Below, in pieces: positions 1 to 8,534 of a stretch of DNA of 64,000 nt. Location: positions 62,001-126,000 of the forward strand of contig JAQBRY010000001.1 in assembly GCA_028286245.1 (NCBI GenBank), read 5' to 3'. Each line of letters opens with the position of its first letter. Position 1 is the first letter of the stretch. The stretch comes from Candidatus Saccharimonadota bacterium. GTDB taxonomy: Bacteria > Patescibacteriota > Saccharimonadia > Saccharimonadales > UBA4665. The position numbers and the translations under genes are program-made. Below the pieces are notes generated by a model. That model was not told the DNA's origin, ran no database searches, and saw nothing but the letters and a program-made list of their open reading frames with translations.

Positions 1-464
1 TGGGCAGTACGGACCGTACCACCAAAGCGATCAATAAAACTGCTTTTAATGGCACTGGAAGCACGGCGGGCGCGGTCCGGGTTAATAGCGTGCACAGAAG
101 ACTTTTGTACCAAGGCTGCCGAGACAACATCGCTTCGGTTAGCGGGGCCGACTGCTTTTACGCTGCGCTTAAGGCTGGCGCCAGGCTTAGGAACGGCGCT
201 GCGCATTAATGTCCTACCAGCCTGCGTACCATGTGCAACAGCGTGTGGCGCCGGATGACGAGCAATATCCATAACAGGAGCGGTCACCTGGCTAACAAGC
301 GGCTGAGGAGCTGCAGCAGGCCGGGGAGCTGCCAAGGCAACGGCTGGACTGGTACCATGGCCAACGACTCCGTCCATCGTGCGCGCCGATCCAGCCTCTA
401 AAACACCCGTCAGGGCATTATAGGTTTGCCCGTTTATTATGATGGTGTTGGTGTTTTTGTTCAC
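1..464 (-). CDS. Ala/Pro/His-rich CPR protein, 3' end outside window
   Basis: The minus-strand frame is open from a GTG at 462-464 to the window edge, so the C-terminus is missing. An AAGGAA lies just upstream of the GTG. The product begins VNKNTNTIIINGQTYNALTG, followed by an Ala/Pro/His-rich low-complexity stretch and then a basic segment with Arg-Ala-Ser-rich runs. I know similar proteins from CPR genomes only as uncharacterised, possibly membrane-associated factors whose membrane segment would lie in the part not seen here. It is divergent from the PEGA gene. Codon-position GC bias supports real coding. Function unknown. Confidence 0.6.
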   Translation of the reverse strand, partial: MNKNTNTIIINGQTYNALTGVLEAGSARTMDGVVGHGTSPAVALAAPRPAAAPQPLVSQVTAPVMDIARHPAPHAVAHGTQAGRTLMRSAVPKPGASLKRSVKAVGPANRSDVVSAALVQKSSVHAINPDRARRASSAIKSSFIDRFGGTVRTA

Positions 465-595
465 GATTTTGTTTATTCCTTATAAGTGCCACGTCGCAGC
501 ATAAGCGATTTATATGTATAGTACCGTCTCTAGGCGACCACTGCAAGCAGATTTTTTCGCTTATACCGCTCGCTAGCCTATAATAAAAAACGTTT

Positions 596-2074
596 ATGGA
601 CTACCTTGACCCTAAAAAACGTCTTCAGCACACTATTATCCTGTACATAGGTTACGTATTAATTGGCATTGCAATCCTGATTGGCACCATCGTTTTGGTG
701 TACCAAGCCTATGGGTTTGGCGTCGACAAAAATGGTACGGTCATTCAAAACGGCATTGTATTCTTTTCGAGCCAACCCAGTTCGGCAAACATCTATATCA
801 ACGGCAAGTTAAACAAATCTAAAACAAATACTCGCCTGTCACTGCCTTCAAACATATACAATGTGGAACTACAGCGAACAGGTTATGATAGCTGGAAACG
901 GACCATTAACGTCGAGGGCGGCAAGATACTGAGCTTTGACTATCCGCTCTTAATTCCCAGCAAACTTACTACCACCAAGCTGGCAACATATGACAGCGCG
1001 CCTTCACTAGCAACTCAGAGCCCCGATAGGCGTTGGATTGTCGTCGCTAAGGCGGGTTCGCTGGCGGAATTTGATGTTTATGACACCCGTGATATTGCTA
1101 AAGCCCCCGTTACCATCAGCCTCCCGGCCGGCATACTTACCGCAGCAACTACCAGTCAAAGTTTAGAACTCAGTGAATGGTCAGCCGATAATAGCCACCT
1201 TATTCTCAAGCATCACTACGATACTAAAACCGAGTACATACTGCTCGACAGAGAACAGCCTGAGCAATCGCAAAACTTAACGCAGGCGATTGGGACACCC
1301 TTTAGCGAACTGACCCTCATTGACCGAAAATACGACCAGTACTACGTGTACGATAGCACCGGCCAAACACTGTCAAAAGCAACGCTCAAAGAGCCCACAC
1401 CAAAACCCTATCTCACCAAAGTTCTCGCCTACCACTCATACTCGGATAACACCGTCCTCTATGCCACCCCGTCTGTGTCCGATAAAGGTCTTGTGGCTAT
1501 AAAGGTTCTGGACGGCGACACTACTTACAATATTCGAACCGAACCGGCGGGGACCACATACCTACTGGATCTTACTAAATTCGAAAACAAATTGTACGTG
1601 GTAGCCGGTGCCAGCAGTGATAACCGGGTATTTATATATAAGGATCCGCTCGGCCAAGTAAATGCCACGACTAATAAAGCCGCCACGCCGCTGCAAGTCC
1701 TGCGCGTTAAGCAGGCCAACTACATCAGCTTTTCCAGCAATACCCAGTACGTCATGGTAGAAAACGGCAATGAGTTTGCCGTCTACGACATAAAAGTTGG
1801 TAGTGGCTATAATTACGTTACTAAACCATCGCTCGACGCGCCGCAGCTCCATGCCAGCTGGATGGACGGCAACCGGATTACTTACGTCAGCGGCAGTAAG
1901 CAGGTTATCTTTGATTACGATAATTCCAACGCGCACAGCCTGACGGCTTCCGGGCCGGCCTATAGCTCATTCTTTACGAGACAGTACAATGTTATGCTCA
2001 CGCTTGCTCCCGCTGATAAAGCTGGTGCCTACGACTTACTACAAACGCCCCTACTGACGCCAGCCGATCGATAA
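596..2074 (+). CDS. PEGA domain-containing membrane-anchored protein
   Basis: A 492-residue protein. A short cytoplasmic N-terminus is followed by one transmembrane helix (about residues 15-38), then a PEGA-like beta domain (about 55-115, with FFSSQPSSANIYINGK and LPSNIYNVELQRTGYDSW). The rest is a beta-rich extracytoplasmic region with WD/beta-propeller-like repeats (e.g. SPDRRWIVVAK, WSADNSHLILK). PEGA domains are usually surface or periplasmic scaffolds; no enzymatic motif is visible. TATAAT at 579-584 lies 11 nt before the ATG, so any 5' leader is only a few bases. It precedes gltX by 56 bp but gltX has its own -10. Family assignment is from sequence pattern; role unknown. Confidence 0.75.
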   Translation: MDYLDPKKRLQHTIILYIGYVLIGIAILIGTIVLVYQAYGFGVDKNGTVIQNGIVFFSSQPSSANIYINGKLNKSKTNTRLSLPSNIYNVELQRTGYDSWKRTINVEGGKILSFDYPLLIPSKLTTTKLATYDSAPSLATQSPDRRWIVVAKAGSLAEFDVYDTRDIAKAPVTISLPAGILTAATTSQSLELSEWSADNSHLILKHHYDTKTEYILLDREQPEQSQNLTQAIGTPFSELTLIDRKYDQYYVYDSTGQTLSKATLKEPTPKPYLTKVLAYHSYSDNTVLYATPSVSDKGLVAIKVLDGDTTYNIRTEPAGTTYLLDLTKFENKLYVVAGASSDNRVFIYKDPLGQVNATTNKAATPLQVLRVKQANYISFSSNTQYVMVENGNEFAVYDIKVGSGYNYVTKPSLDAPQLHASWMDGNRITYVSGSKQVIFDYDNSNAHSLTASGPAYSSFFTRQYNVMLTLAPADKAGAYDLLQTPLLTPADR

Positions 2075-2130
2075 CCGACTGCGGGGATACCCCTGTTTTA
2101 ATTAGCACTTTTCCCTTATAATACATCGCT

Positions 2131-3561
2131 ATGAAACCAGTTCGTACGCGATTTGCACCCAGCCCTACCGGCTTTCTCCACGTTGGCGGTATCCGCACAG
2201 CTTTGTTTGCATGGTTAGTAGCAAGGCAACAGGGCGGCCAATTTATCTTACGATTTGAGGATACAGACAAAAAACGCGAGGTTGCCGGTGCCCGCGAGCA
2301 CCTGGTGCAAAGCCTGCGAGAACTTGGCCTTACCTACGACGAGGGCCCGGATATTGGTGGCCCGTACGCTCCTTACGTCCAAAGCGAACGGCTCGACAGC
2401 TACCAAAAGTACGCCCGACAACTAGTTGAGGCCGGCCGCGCCTATGCCGACCCATACACGCCAGAAGAGGTACAGGGCTTCCGTGAAGCTGCCCAACGAG
2501 CTAAGCAGCCGTTTTTATACCGTAACAGCCGCCCCGAAAACCCACCAGAGTGGGACGGCAGCCAACCGCTGCGGTTTAAGTCCGAGCCAAAGGCCTATGC
2601 CTGGCACGACGCCGTGATGGGCGATTTATCGACCGGCCCGGAAGTGATTGATGACTTTATTCTCATTAAATCGGATGGCTACCCCACCTATAATTTTGCC
2701 CACATTGTTGATGATGCCGAAATGCAAATTAGCCATGTTATGCGCGGCCAGGAATTTTTAGCCAGCACACCCAATTACTTAAATCTTTACGAAGCCCTTG
2801 GGCTCGAACGCCCTGTGCTTGCCACCATGCCGCACATTATGGCCGAGAACGGCAACAAAAAACTTAGCAAGCGCGACGGTGCCAAAGACGTCCTAGACTA
2901 CATTCGCGACGGCTACCTGCCGGAAGCTCTGGTGAACTTTATTGCCTCACTGGGCTGGAATGACGGCACCGAGCAGGAATTATTTACCACCCAGGAACTA
3001 ATCGAAAAGTTCAGCCTGGATCACGTGCAGCGCAGCGGCGCCCGTTTTGATGAGAAGCGCCTTGAGTGGATGAATGGTGCTTACATCCGCCAGCTGGCGC
3101 TCGATACGCTATATGACAAGGTGCGGGGCTTCTGGCCAGCGTCGGCCGAGGCCTATGACGATGATTACAAACTGCGAGTGCTGGGGCTCGCCCAAGAGCG
3201 CCTGAAATTCTTTAGCGAACTGCCCATGCTCACCGAATTTTTCTTTACCGACCTACCGATTAACTCTGAGCTTATTAGCGGTAACAAACAGCTTAAAAAA
3301 CTGGATACAGCCGAAATTCGGAGCCTACTAGAGCAGGCCCAAGTCAGCCTTACGGAAAGCGATTTTAGCGTTCCCGATATCACTGAGCGGCTCAATCTGC
3401 TCTTAGAAGCAACTGGCCAAAAGCCGGGCATCCTGTTTAGTCTCATCCGGATTGCCACCACTCAAGCGCCAGCCAGTCCGGCCCTAGCCGACACCCTCGC
3501 CGTCCTCGGCAAAGACCGCAGCCTCGCCCGCCTAAACGCCCAGCTCGCCGCCCTCTCGTAA
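2131..3561 (+). CDS. gltX: Glutamate--tRNA ligase
   Basis: Class I aminoacyl-tRNA synthetase that charges tRNA-Glu with glutamate in the cytoplasm. The HIGH-type signature lies in PSPTGFLHVGG (residues 10-20) and the KMSKS loop is KLSKR (244-248). The 476-residue length is normal for bacterial GltX, and the C-terminal third is the helical anticodon-binding part. Whether it is discriminating or also charges tRNA-Gln for GatCAB amidation cannot be told from this window. TATAAT at 2117-2122 is 8 nt before the ATG with no Shine-Dalgarno, so the mRNA is probably leaderless. A tRNA-Glu gene lies elsewhere in the window, at 36221-36297. Confidence 0.97.
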   Translation: MKPVRTRFAPSPTGFLHVGGIRTALFAWLVARQQGGQFILRFEDTDKKREVAGAREHLVQSLRELGLTYDEGPDIGGPYAPYVQSERLDSYQKYARQLVEAGRAYADPYTPEEVQGFREAAQRAKQPFLYRNSRPENPPEWDGSQPLRFKSEPKAYAWHDAVMGDLSTGPEVIDDFILIKSDGYPTYNFAHIVDDAEMQISHVMRGQEFLASTPNYLNLYEALGLERPVLATMPHIMAENGNKKLSKRDGAKDVLDYIRDGYLPEALVNFIASLGWNDGTEQELFTTQELIEKFSLDHVQRSGARFDEKRLEWMNGAYIRQLALDTLYDKVRGFWPASAEAYDDDYKLRVLGLAQERLKFFSELPMLTEFFFTDLPINSELISGNKQLKKLDTAEIRSLLEQAQVSLTESDFSVPDITERLNLLLEATGQKPGILFSLIRIATTQAPASPALADTLAVLGKDRSLARLNAQLAALS

Positions 3562-3568
3562 GCCAATA

Positions 3569-4084
3569 CTAGTTGGAGTTGGAGATTTTGTTTTGAACAG
3601 TGTGTGGAATTAGCTGCAGCGGATAGGCAACGCCCTGCAGATAGTCACGGACGTAATCCTTAAGGTCATGGTAACGGATCAGGGAAATATCCATTTGCAG
3701 GAGCTCTTCTGGTGTTACCCACATACACTCAGCAATTTCCAGCTGACCATCTACTATCCCGCTATTTGCAGTCGTGGTATCACCGTTTACCTCACCCAAG
3801 TACACGATGCGGATAACGTGAGTGTCGGGATTGCTACCCGGCACATCATGACGGAGGACAGAGTGTAACCCCAAAATAGCAGTAGGCGTAAATGCAAGGC
3901 CAGATTCTTCGAACGCTTCGCGGGCTGCCGCGCTAGCCGGATCTTCGCCGTAGTCGAGCTTACCGGCTGGGATATTCCACTTACCCTTGTCGGGCAGGTG
4001 GTTTTCTTTAACCAATAAAATTTTACCGTCTCGGACAATAAAGGCACCAACAACAATATAGGGCTGCGTATAGACAAAGCTCAT
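3569..4084 (-). CDS. NUDIX hydrolase
   Basis: A 171-residue NUDIX-fold hydrolase. The Nudix box is clear: G-K-L-D-Y-G-E-D followed by AAAREAFEESGL, supplying the Glu residues that bind Mg2+. Such enzymes cleave nucleoside diphosphates linked to another moiety. The substrate is not predictable; the N-terminal strand pattern (VVGAFIVRDGKILLVKE) resembles housekeeping/ADP-ribose-type NUDIX proteins. It is convergent with gltX, separated by only 7 bp. On the minus strand TAGTAT (4091-4096) is exactly 6 nt before the ATG with no ribosome-binding site, suggesting a leaderless transcript. Confidence 0.92.
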   Translation of the reverse strand: MSFVYTQPYIVVGAFIVRDGKILLVKENHLPDKGKWNIPAGKLDYGEDPASAAAREAFEESGLAFTPTAILGLHSVLRHDVPGSNPDTHVIRIVYLGEVNGDTTTANSGIVDGQLEIAECMWVTPEELLQMDISLIRYHDLKDYVRDYLQGVAYPLQLIPHTVQNKISNSN

Positions 4085-4152
4085 CTTCTCATACTACCTC
4101 ACCCCCATAAATCTTGCCAATCCATGAATGTTGCTTATGCTATAATAGCCAT

Positions 4153-5454
4153 ATGATTGATGACTTTAAGCCGGTTAGGCCCCGGAAGAAGTCTTTGGAA
4201 GCACAAACAAACACCCCATCCAAAGTCGAAACGCCCAAATCAACACCAGAAAGCTTTAAAACGCCTGAACAGGTCGCTGCTAGTGACGCCGTGCCGGCAG
4301 TTGAAGAAACACAGCTAAGCTCGCCGCAGCCAGTGCAGTTTGACGCGCCCGAGCCGGTCAAAAGTGACGCCAAAAAGTCGTTTGCCAGCAGGCTCAAGCT
4401 GACTTGGCCACCGAGTAAAAAAGAAGCTTTGGTGATGCTGGCCGTAATAGTGGTTGTAGGTAGCGGGCTGGGCGGCTTTATCCTCACCCGGCAAGGACCC
4501 GCCCCGGTTGCCGCCGTACCCAAAACCATCGCCAAAAAAGTAGCGCCACCGGCGCCTACCACCGTTGCATCAACGCTCAGTGGGCTCCAAGTAGACCCAT
4601 CCCTTAATGCTCGTCCCGTTACTGCCGTTATGATCGAGAACAGTACCGACGCCCGGCCACAGTCCGGACTAGGGCAGGCGAGCGTGGTTTTTGAAGCCAT
4701 CGCCGAAGGCGGCATCACCCGGTTCTTAACCCTATTCCAAGACACCACGCCAACTGATCTCGGACCGGTTCGTAGCGTCCGGCCGTACTACCTGGAATGG
4801 GCTACGAGTTTTGACGCGCCAATCGCCCATGTGGGTGGCAGCCCGGAGGCCTTAGCCGACATCAAAACCTGGGGCGCAAAAGACCTGGATCAGTTCTTTA
4901 ACGCCGGAGCCTATCACCGTATTACCAGCCGGGCCGCACCACACAATGTTTACACCTCGCTCGATAATTTATTACAGCTCTCGGCAAGCAAGGGATTTAC
5001 CAAGAGCACATTTACCGGCTTTCCACGTAAGGCCGATCAGCCTACAAAAGTTGCACCAACCGAAAAGTCCATTAATTTTGCCATCTCCGGGCCAGATTAC
5101 AACGCACACTACGACTACGACGCTACCTCAAACTCTTACCTGCGTAGTGAGGGTGGTGCTCCGCACATGGACGCCTCTACCAATACACAGATCAGGGCCA
5201 AGGTAGTTATAGGCTTAGTCATTCCATACGCCATCCAGAGCGATGGCAAACACTCGGAATACACCACAGCTGGAGCATCAGGTCAGGCCTACGTGTTTCA
5301 GGACGGCAAGCTGACCATCGGTACCTGGTCTAAGGCTACCCGAACGAGCCAGTTCGTATTTACTGATGCTGCCGGAAAAGTTATTGCGCTTAACGCCGGT
5401 CCTACCTGGTTGACGGCCGTGAGTGCCGCTAACAAAATAACCGCCGCACCCTAA
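4153..5454 (+). CDS. DUF3048 family membrane-anchored protein
   Basis: The chosen ATG at 4153 gives 433 residues; an earlier in-frame ATG at 4114 is rejected because TATAAT (4141-4146), preceded by an extended TGC, sits between the two and exactly 6 nt before 4153. The N-terminal ~80 residues are Pro/Lys-rich and probably cytoplasmic, followed by one transmembrane helix (EALVMLAVIVVVGSGLGGFI). The extracytoplasmic part has the DUF3048 signature (ARPQSGLGQASVVFEAIAEG and GPVRSVRPYYLEWA) found in YerB-like cell-envelope proteins. The family function is not established. It lies 17 bp before a histidine kinase and may be co-transcribed with it. Confidence 0.88.
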   Translation: MIDDFKPVRPRKKSLEAQTNTPSKVETPKSTPESFKTPEQVAASDAVPAVEETQLSSPQPVQFDAPEPVKSDAKKSFASRLKLTWPPSKKEALVMLAVIVVVGSGLGGFILTRQGPAPVAAVPKTIAKKVAPPAPTTVASTLSGLQVDPSLNARPVTAVMIENSTDARPQSGLGQASVVFEAIAEGGITRFLTLFQDTTPTDLGPVRSVRPYYLEWATSFDAPIAHVGGSPEALADIKTWGAKDLDQFFNAGAYHRITSRAAPHNVYTSLDNLLQLSASKGFTKSTFTGFPRKADQPTKVAPTEKSINFAISGPDYNAHYDYDATSNSYLRSEGGAPHMDASTNTQIRAKVVIGLVIPYAIQSDGKHSEYTTAGASGQAYVFQDGKLTIGTWSKATRTSQFVFTDAAGKVIALNAGPTWLTAVSAANKITAAP

Positions 5455-5471
5455 CCTAACCCCGCAAACCC

Positions 5472-7007
5472 ATGGACCATTTCCAGCAAACCTTCAAACA
5501 AATACAGAGTAAAACGTTTTTGTTAGTGCTACTGGAAAACATCGTCATTATTGGCGGCTGGTATCTGCTAGACAGCCTGACCGGCTTAGCACCTTGGTTC
5601 ATTGCCATAATTGTGGCACTGGCAGCAATTGGTCTTGCCGTTGCCGTTAGTAAGCTGGCAGCAATTATCAGCACCGTGCCGCTCAAGGCGCTTTGGCAGT
5701 TAATTGTACACTTGAGTCCCGATCAACAGTCCTCGGTACCACCTAATATTAAAGGTCTTAGGGTGGGCCGGGAGCTTGTCACCAATCTAGCTGGTCAGAT
5801 CTACCAAATAAGCAGCGTTGCCGAAGGCATTGCCAGCGCCGCCCGCAAAGACAGCATTGATATGCATCATAATTTTGTGGCCAATAACTTGCCGCTACCG
5901 CTGCTAGTGCTCGATGCCACCGAGACGGTACAGTTTGCCAACGAGGCCGCTGCCCGCTACATTGGCTCGCCCAGCCAAGATCTGATTGGTAAGAACGTCT
6001 ACATGGTACTCGACATGTCATTCCCGAGTAATGACACCTTTGATAGCTGGCTCAAAGGTGCCAAACAAAATAACGCCACCGCCACCGGAGCTTGGGAACG
6101 AGTTCGGCTGAATGTTCGAGACAATCACCCGACCCGGTTGTTTGATCTGGCAAGCTACTATAATAAGGACAATGCGCTCGGCGCCGAAACTATGCTGGTC
6201 CTCTTTGACCACACCAAGCAATATAGCCAGGACGAGCAAGCTGTCAGCTTTATTGCCCTCAGCGTCCACGAGCTGCGCACGCCACTCACCCTGTTACGAG
6301 GCTACATAGAGGTCTTCGAAGAAGAATTAGCCGACACCAAGGACCCGGAGCTGGCCAGCTTTATGCAAAAGATGAACGCCACTGCCCAACAATTGATGGC
6401 CTTTGTGAACAATATCTTAAATGTTGCCCGAGTAGACGCCGATCAGCTACAGCTGCAACTCCACGAAGAAAACTGGGCAGACGTGCTCAACGAAGCAATC
6501 AGCAATGTTGCGCTCCGCGCCAAAGTCCGCGGCATTAACCTGGAGTGTACCGTAGCGCCCGACCTACCAACCGTCGGAATCGATCGTCTGAGTATCTACG
6601 AAGTTATTAATAACTTGGTCGACAATGCCATCAAGTACAGCGGCTCGAGCGAAGTCATAAAAATCGAGGCCCACCTTACCAAAGACAATATGATAGAAAC
6701 CACCATTCAAGATTACGGCGTCGGTATCTCAAGCAGCGTCATGCCCAACTTGTTTACCAAATTCTACCGCGATCACCGTAACCGGGCTCAGATTGGCGGG
6801 ACCGGCCTGGGATTGTACCTGTCCAAGGCGATTGTTACTGCCCACGGCGGTAATCTTTCGGTGAGCAGTAAAGAGGGTCAGGGCAGTACCTTTGGCTTTA
6901 CGCTTCAACCTTACGGCGCGCTCAGCGCCGAGGATAAAGCCGGCAATAAAGAAATCGTCCGGACGGCTCACGGCTGGATCAAAAACCACTCCATGTACCG
7001 CCGCTAA
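5472..7007 (+). CDS. Membrane sensor histidine kinase
   Basis: 511 residues. Two transmembrane helices (about 15-36 and 41-66), a PAS-like sensor region (about 135-245), then a HisKA dimerisation domain with the phospho-acceptor in SVHELRTPL (His266). A HATPase_c domain follows, with N box (NNLVDNAIKYS), G1 (DYGVGI) and G2 (GGTGLGLYLSKAIV). It would autophosphorylate and pass phosphate to the lone receiver encoded 42 bp downstream. It follows the DUF3048 gene by 17 bp with no Shine-Dalgarno and a C-rich upstream sequence, so its start is less certain than its identity. The signal sensed is unknown. Confidence 0.95.
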   Translation: MDHFQQTFKQIQSKTFLLVLLENIVIIGGWYLLDSLTGLAPWFIAIIVALAAIGLAVAVSKLAAIISTVPLKALWQLIVHLSPDQQSSVPPNIKGLRVGRELVTNLAGQIYQISSVAEGIASAARKDSIDMHHNFVANNLPLPLLVLDATETVQFANEAAARYIGSPSQDLIGKNVYMVLDMSFPSNDTFDSWLKGAKQNNATATGAWERVRLNVRDNHPTRLFDLASYYNKDNALGAETMLVLFDHTKQYSQDEQAVSFIALSVHELRTPLTLLRGYIEVFEEELADTKDPELASFMQKMNATAQQLMAFVNNILNVARVDADQLQLQLHEENWADVLNEAISNVALRAKVRGINLECTVAPDLPTVGIDRLSIYEVINNLVDNAIKYSGSSEVIKIEAHLTKDNMIETTIQDYGVGISSSVMPNLFTKFYRDHRNRAQIGGTGLGLYLSKAIVTAHGGNLSVSSKEGQGSTFGFTLQPYGALSAEDKAGNKEIVRTAHGWIKNHSMYRR

Positions 7008-7049
7008 CAAGGATTAACTGCTCTTAATAAATTCTGCTAGAATAAGCAT

Positions 7050-7511
7050 ATGCCCTCAGAACCAACACCCCTTCCGCAAACACAGCTCGGCGACATACCG
7101 GCCCCACAACCCATTACGGCAGCTCCCGCGACGTTCCGCCGTATACTCTGTATCGAAGATGAGCATTTTATTGCTGAACTCTACTCACGAGCCCTCAGTA
7201 AGGCCGGTTACGAAGTTACCGTTATTATGGATGGTCGGCAGGGTCTGGCTGCTGCCCAAACCGACAAGTACGACATTCTACTACTAGATCTGATGGTGCC
7301 GACACTTACCGGTATAGAGATCCTTCGAGCCCTCCGTGATCCGGCGCAAACACCCCACTTTAAGGCCAAGATTATTATTACTACCAACCTGGAACAGCGG
7401 GAAGATGTCCGAGCCGATATTGAACAGCAGGCCGACGGCTACGTAGTTAAGGCCGAACTGACCCCCCGCGAACTAGCCGAGTTCGTCAACAATATTGTTA
7501 CTGCTCCATAG
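7050..7511 (+). CDS. Single-domain response regulator
   Basis: 153 residues: a ~28-residue Pro-rich N-terminal extension followed by one REC domain. Visible features are the acidic pair (IEDE, about 35-38), the phospho-acceptor Asp80 in LLLDLMVP, and the conserved Thr and Lys (IIITTN and YVVKAE). No output domain follows, so it probably acts through protein contacts or as a phosphate relay. It has its own promoter: TAGAAT (7038-7043) with extended TGC, exactly 6 nt before the ATG, so it can be expressed separately as a leaderless message. The preceding kinase is the likely partner. Confidence 0.95.
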   Translation: MPSEPTPLPQTQLGDIPAPQPITAAPATFRRILCIEDEHFIAELYSRALSKAGYEVTVIMDGRQGLAAAQTDKYDILLLDLMVPTLTGIEILRALRDPAQTPHFKAKIIITTNLEQREDVRADIEQQADGYVVKAELTPRELAEFVNNIVTAP

Positions 7512-7860
7512 CTCAAGCGTTAGCGGAACACCAACACAATTACCCACAAAAACAAGTCTTGGCAAGCCACCGCGGGCAGGACTATAGTAAGGGTCTAGCC
7601 ATGTGCGGGCTGGCCTTCGGGACTTCCACCACACAGACTTATTTACAGGGTGTATACTCACTGGCGGCTCTTAGGAATCGTTAAGCGTCACTGCAAAACC
7701 CTTCATATTTATTCGGTTTTCTGGTCATGGTCTCGACGTGTACGGTCGTCCGATACTTATCCAGTCAGCTTCTCCACTATCCGTTCACTCTTTCGGTCAA
7801 CACCCCTAGAGTCTCTCTTTTATTATCAATTGTGAGGTTTACCCCTCAAGGAGAATGAAT
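7512..7860. other. 349-bp intergenic region before the umu operon
   Basis: I find no convincing gene here on either strand; the small open frames have no promoter or ribosome-binding support. Near the right end there is a short inverted repeat, TGAGG-TTTACC-CCTCA (about 7832-7847), immediately before the AAGGAG of the next gene, which could modulate ribosome access. A TTTATTAT (about 7819-7826) could be a -10 for the operon. The left half contains GC-rich potential stems (around 7570-7640), but I cannot match them to a known RNA family. Confidence 0.4.
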
Positions 7861-8163
7861 ATGACTATTTCTTATTACGATCAAGACACCCCGACTATTA
7901 ACGGTGAGCACGATGTTGAGGTAACAGCCCTCTATTTCCGAAACGCGCGCGGCACCCGCAAGGAGCACTTAGAAAGCTACCCTCGCCGCATGGTGTACGA
8001 GGGCCGCGAGTACAACTTTTTAGAATCCGGCATGCACTATCTGGTCCAAAAAGGTCAGCAGCTTATTAAACTCTTCGACGTCTCTGATGGCAATACCCAG
8101 TACCGCCTGCGCTTGGAAGACAATCGCTGGACACTGATTGGCACCCGGAACTTGAGTTTCTAA
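7861..8163 (+). CDS. Hypothetical protein, first gene of umuDC-like operon
   Basis: The start at 7861 is set by AAGGAG (7848-7853), 7 nt upstream; the ATG at 7855 is too close to it. It gives a 100-residue acidic/basic mixed protein (MTISYYDQDT, ending LIGTRNLSF) with predicted beta strands, no membrane segment or signal peptide. I do not recognise a family. Its TAA overlaps the ATG of the next gene by one base, so it is translationally linked to the UmuD-like and UmuC-like genes. A role in regulating or assembling that translesion polymerase is a context inference only. Confidence 0.75.
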   Translation: MTISYYDQDTPTINGEHDVEVTALYFRNARGTRKEHLESYPRRMVYEGREYNFLESGMHYLVQKGQQLIKLFDVSDGNTQYRLRLEDNRWTLIGTRNLSF

Positions 8164-8534
8164 TGGACCAAGACAACTTACAGGCGCTGGCCGATAGCGG
8201 CGCCGTCAGTCTGCATAGCGGCTTTCCTAATCCGGCACTCGACCGGCTAGGTCAGGGAACTAAACTGGCGCTCGATCTAAACCAAATCTTTATCCAGCAC
8301 CCCAGTAGTACCTACCTATTCCGGGTTGCCGGACATGGCCACGAAAACTATGGCCTCTACGACGGCGATGTGGCCATTATAGACCGCAGCCTCCAGCCTA
8401 GGGCCAATGACCTGGTGCTAGCCTGGCAGGCCGCTGGCTTTATCATCTGTTCCTACAGTCATCTTAATAAACAGTTCGACAGCCTGTGGGGCGTGGTCAG
8501 TACCACCATTCACCGGCGGCGGCAGTCAGTATGA
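8163..8534 (+). CDS. UmuD-like protein lacking catalytic Ser and Lys
   Basis: 123 residues aligning by eye along E. coli UmuD: SGFPNPALD at the cleavage region, LDLNQIFIQHPSSTYLFRV, YGLYDGDVAIID, and a terminal FDSLWGVV block. The S24-peptidase residues are altered. Where UmuD has GDSM with nucleophile Ser60, this protein has GHGH (residues 57-60), and where UmuD has Lys97 it has Cys (FIICSYS). The Cys-Gly cleavage site reads Ser-Gly. It therefore should not self-cleave. It overlaps the UmuC gene by 4 bp (ATGA) and probably serves as a structural partner of that polymerase. Confidence 0.82.
   Translation: MDQDNLQALADSGAVSLHSGFPNPALDRLGQGTKLALDLNQIFIQHPSSTYLFRVAGHGHENYGLYDGDVAIIDRSLQPRANDLVLAWQAAGFIICSYSHLNKQFDSLWGVVSTTIHRRRQSV

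Noticed and set aside
7560-7650. GC-rich stem region (minus strand GGAAGTCCCGAAGGCC) resembling RNase P CR-I or the SRP RNA apical loop
   Set aside because: Neither the partner boxes of RNase P nor the SRP GGAA tetraloop and asymmetric loop are present; similarity is local.
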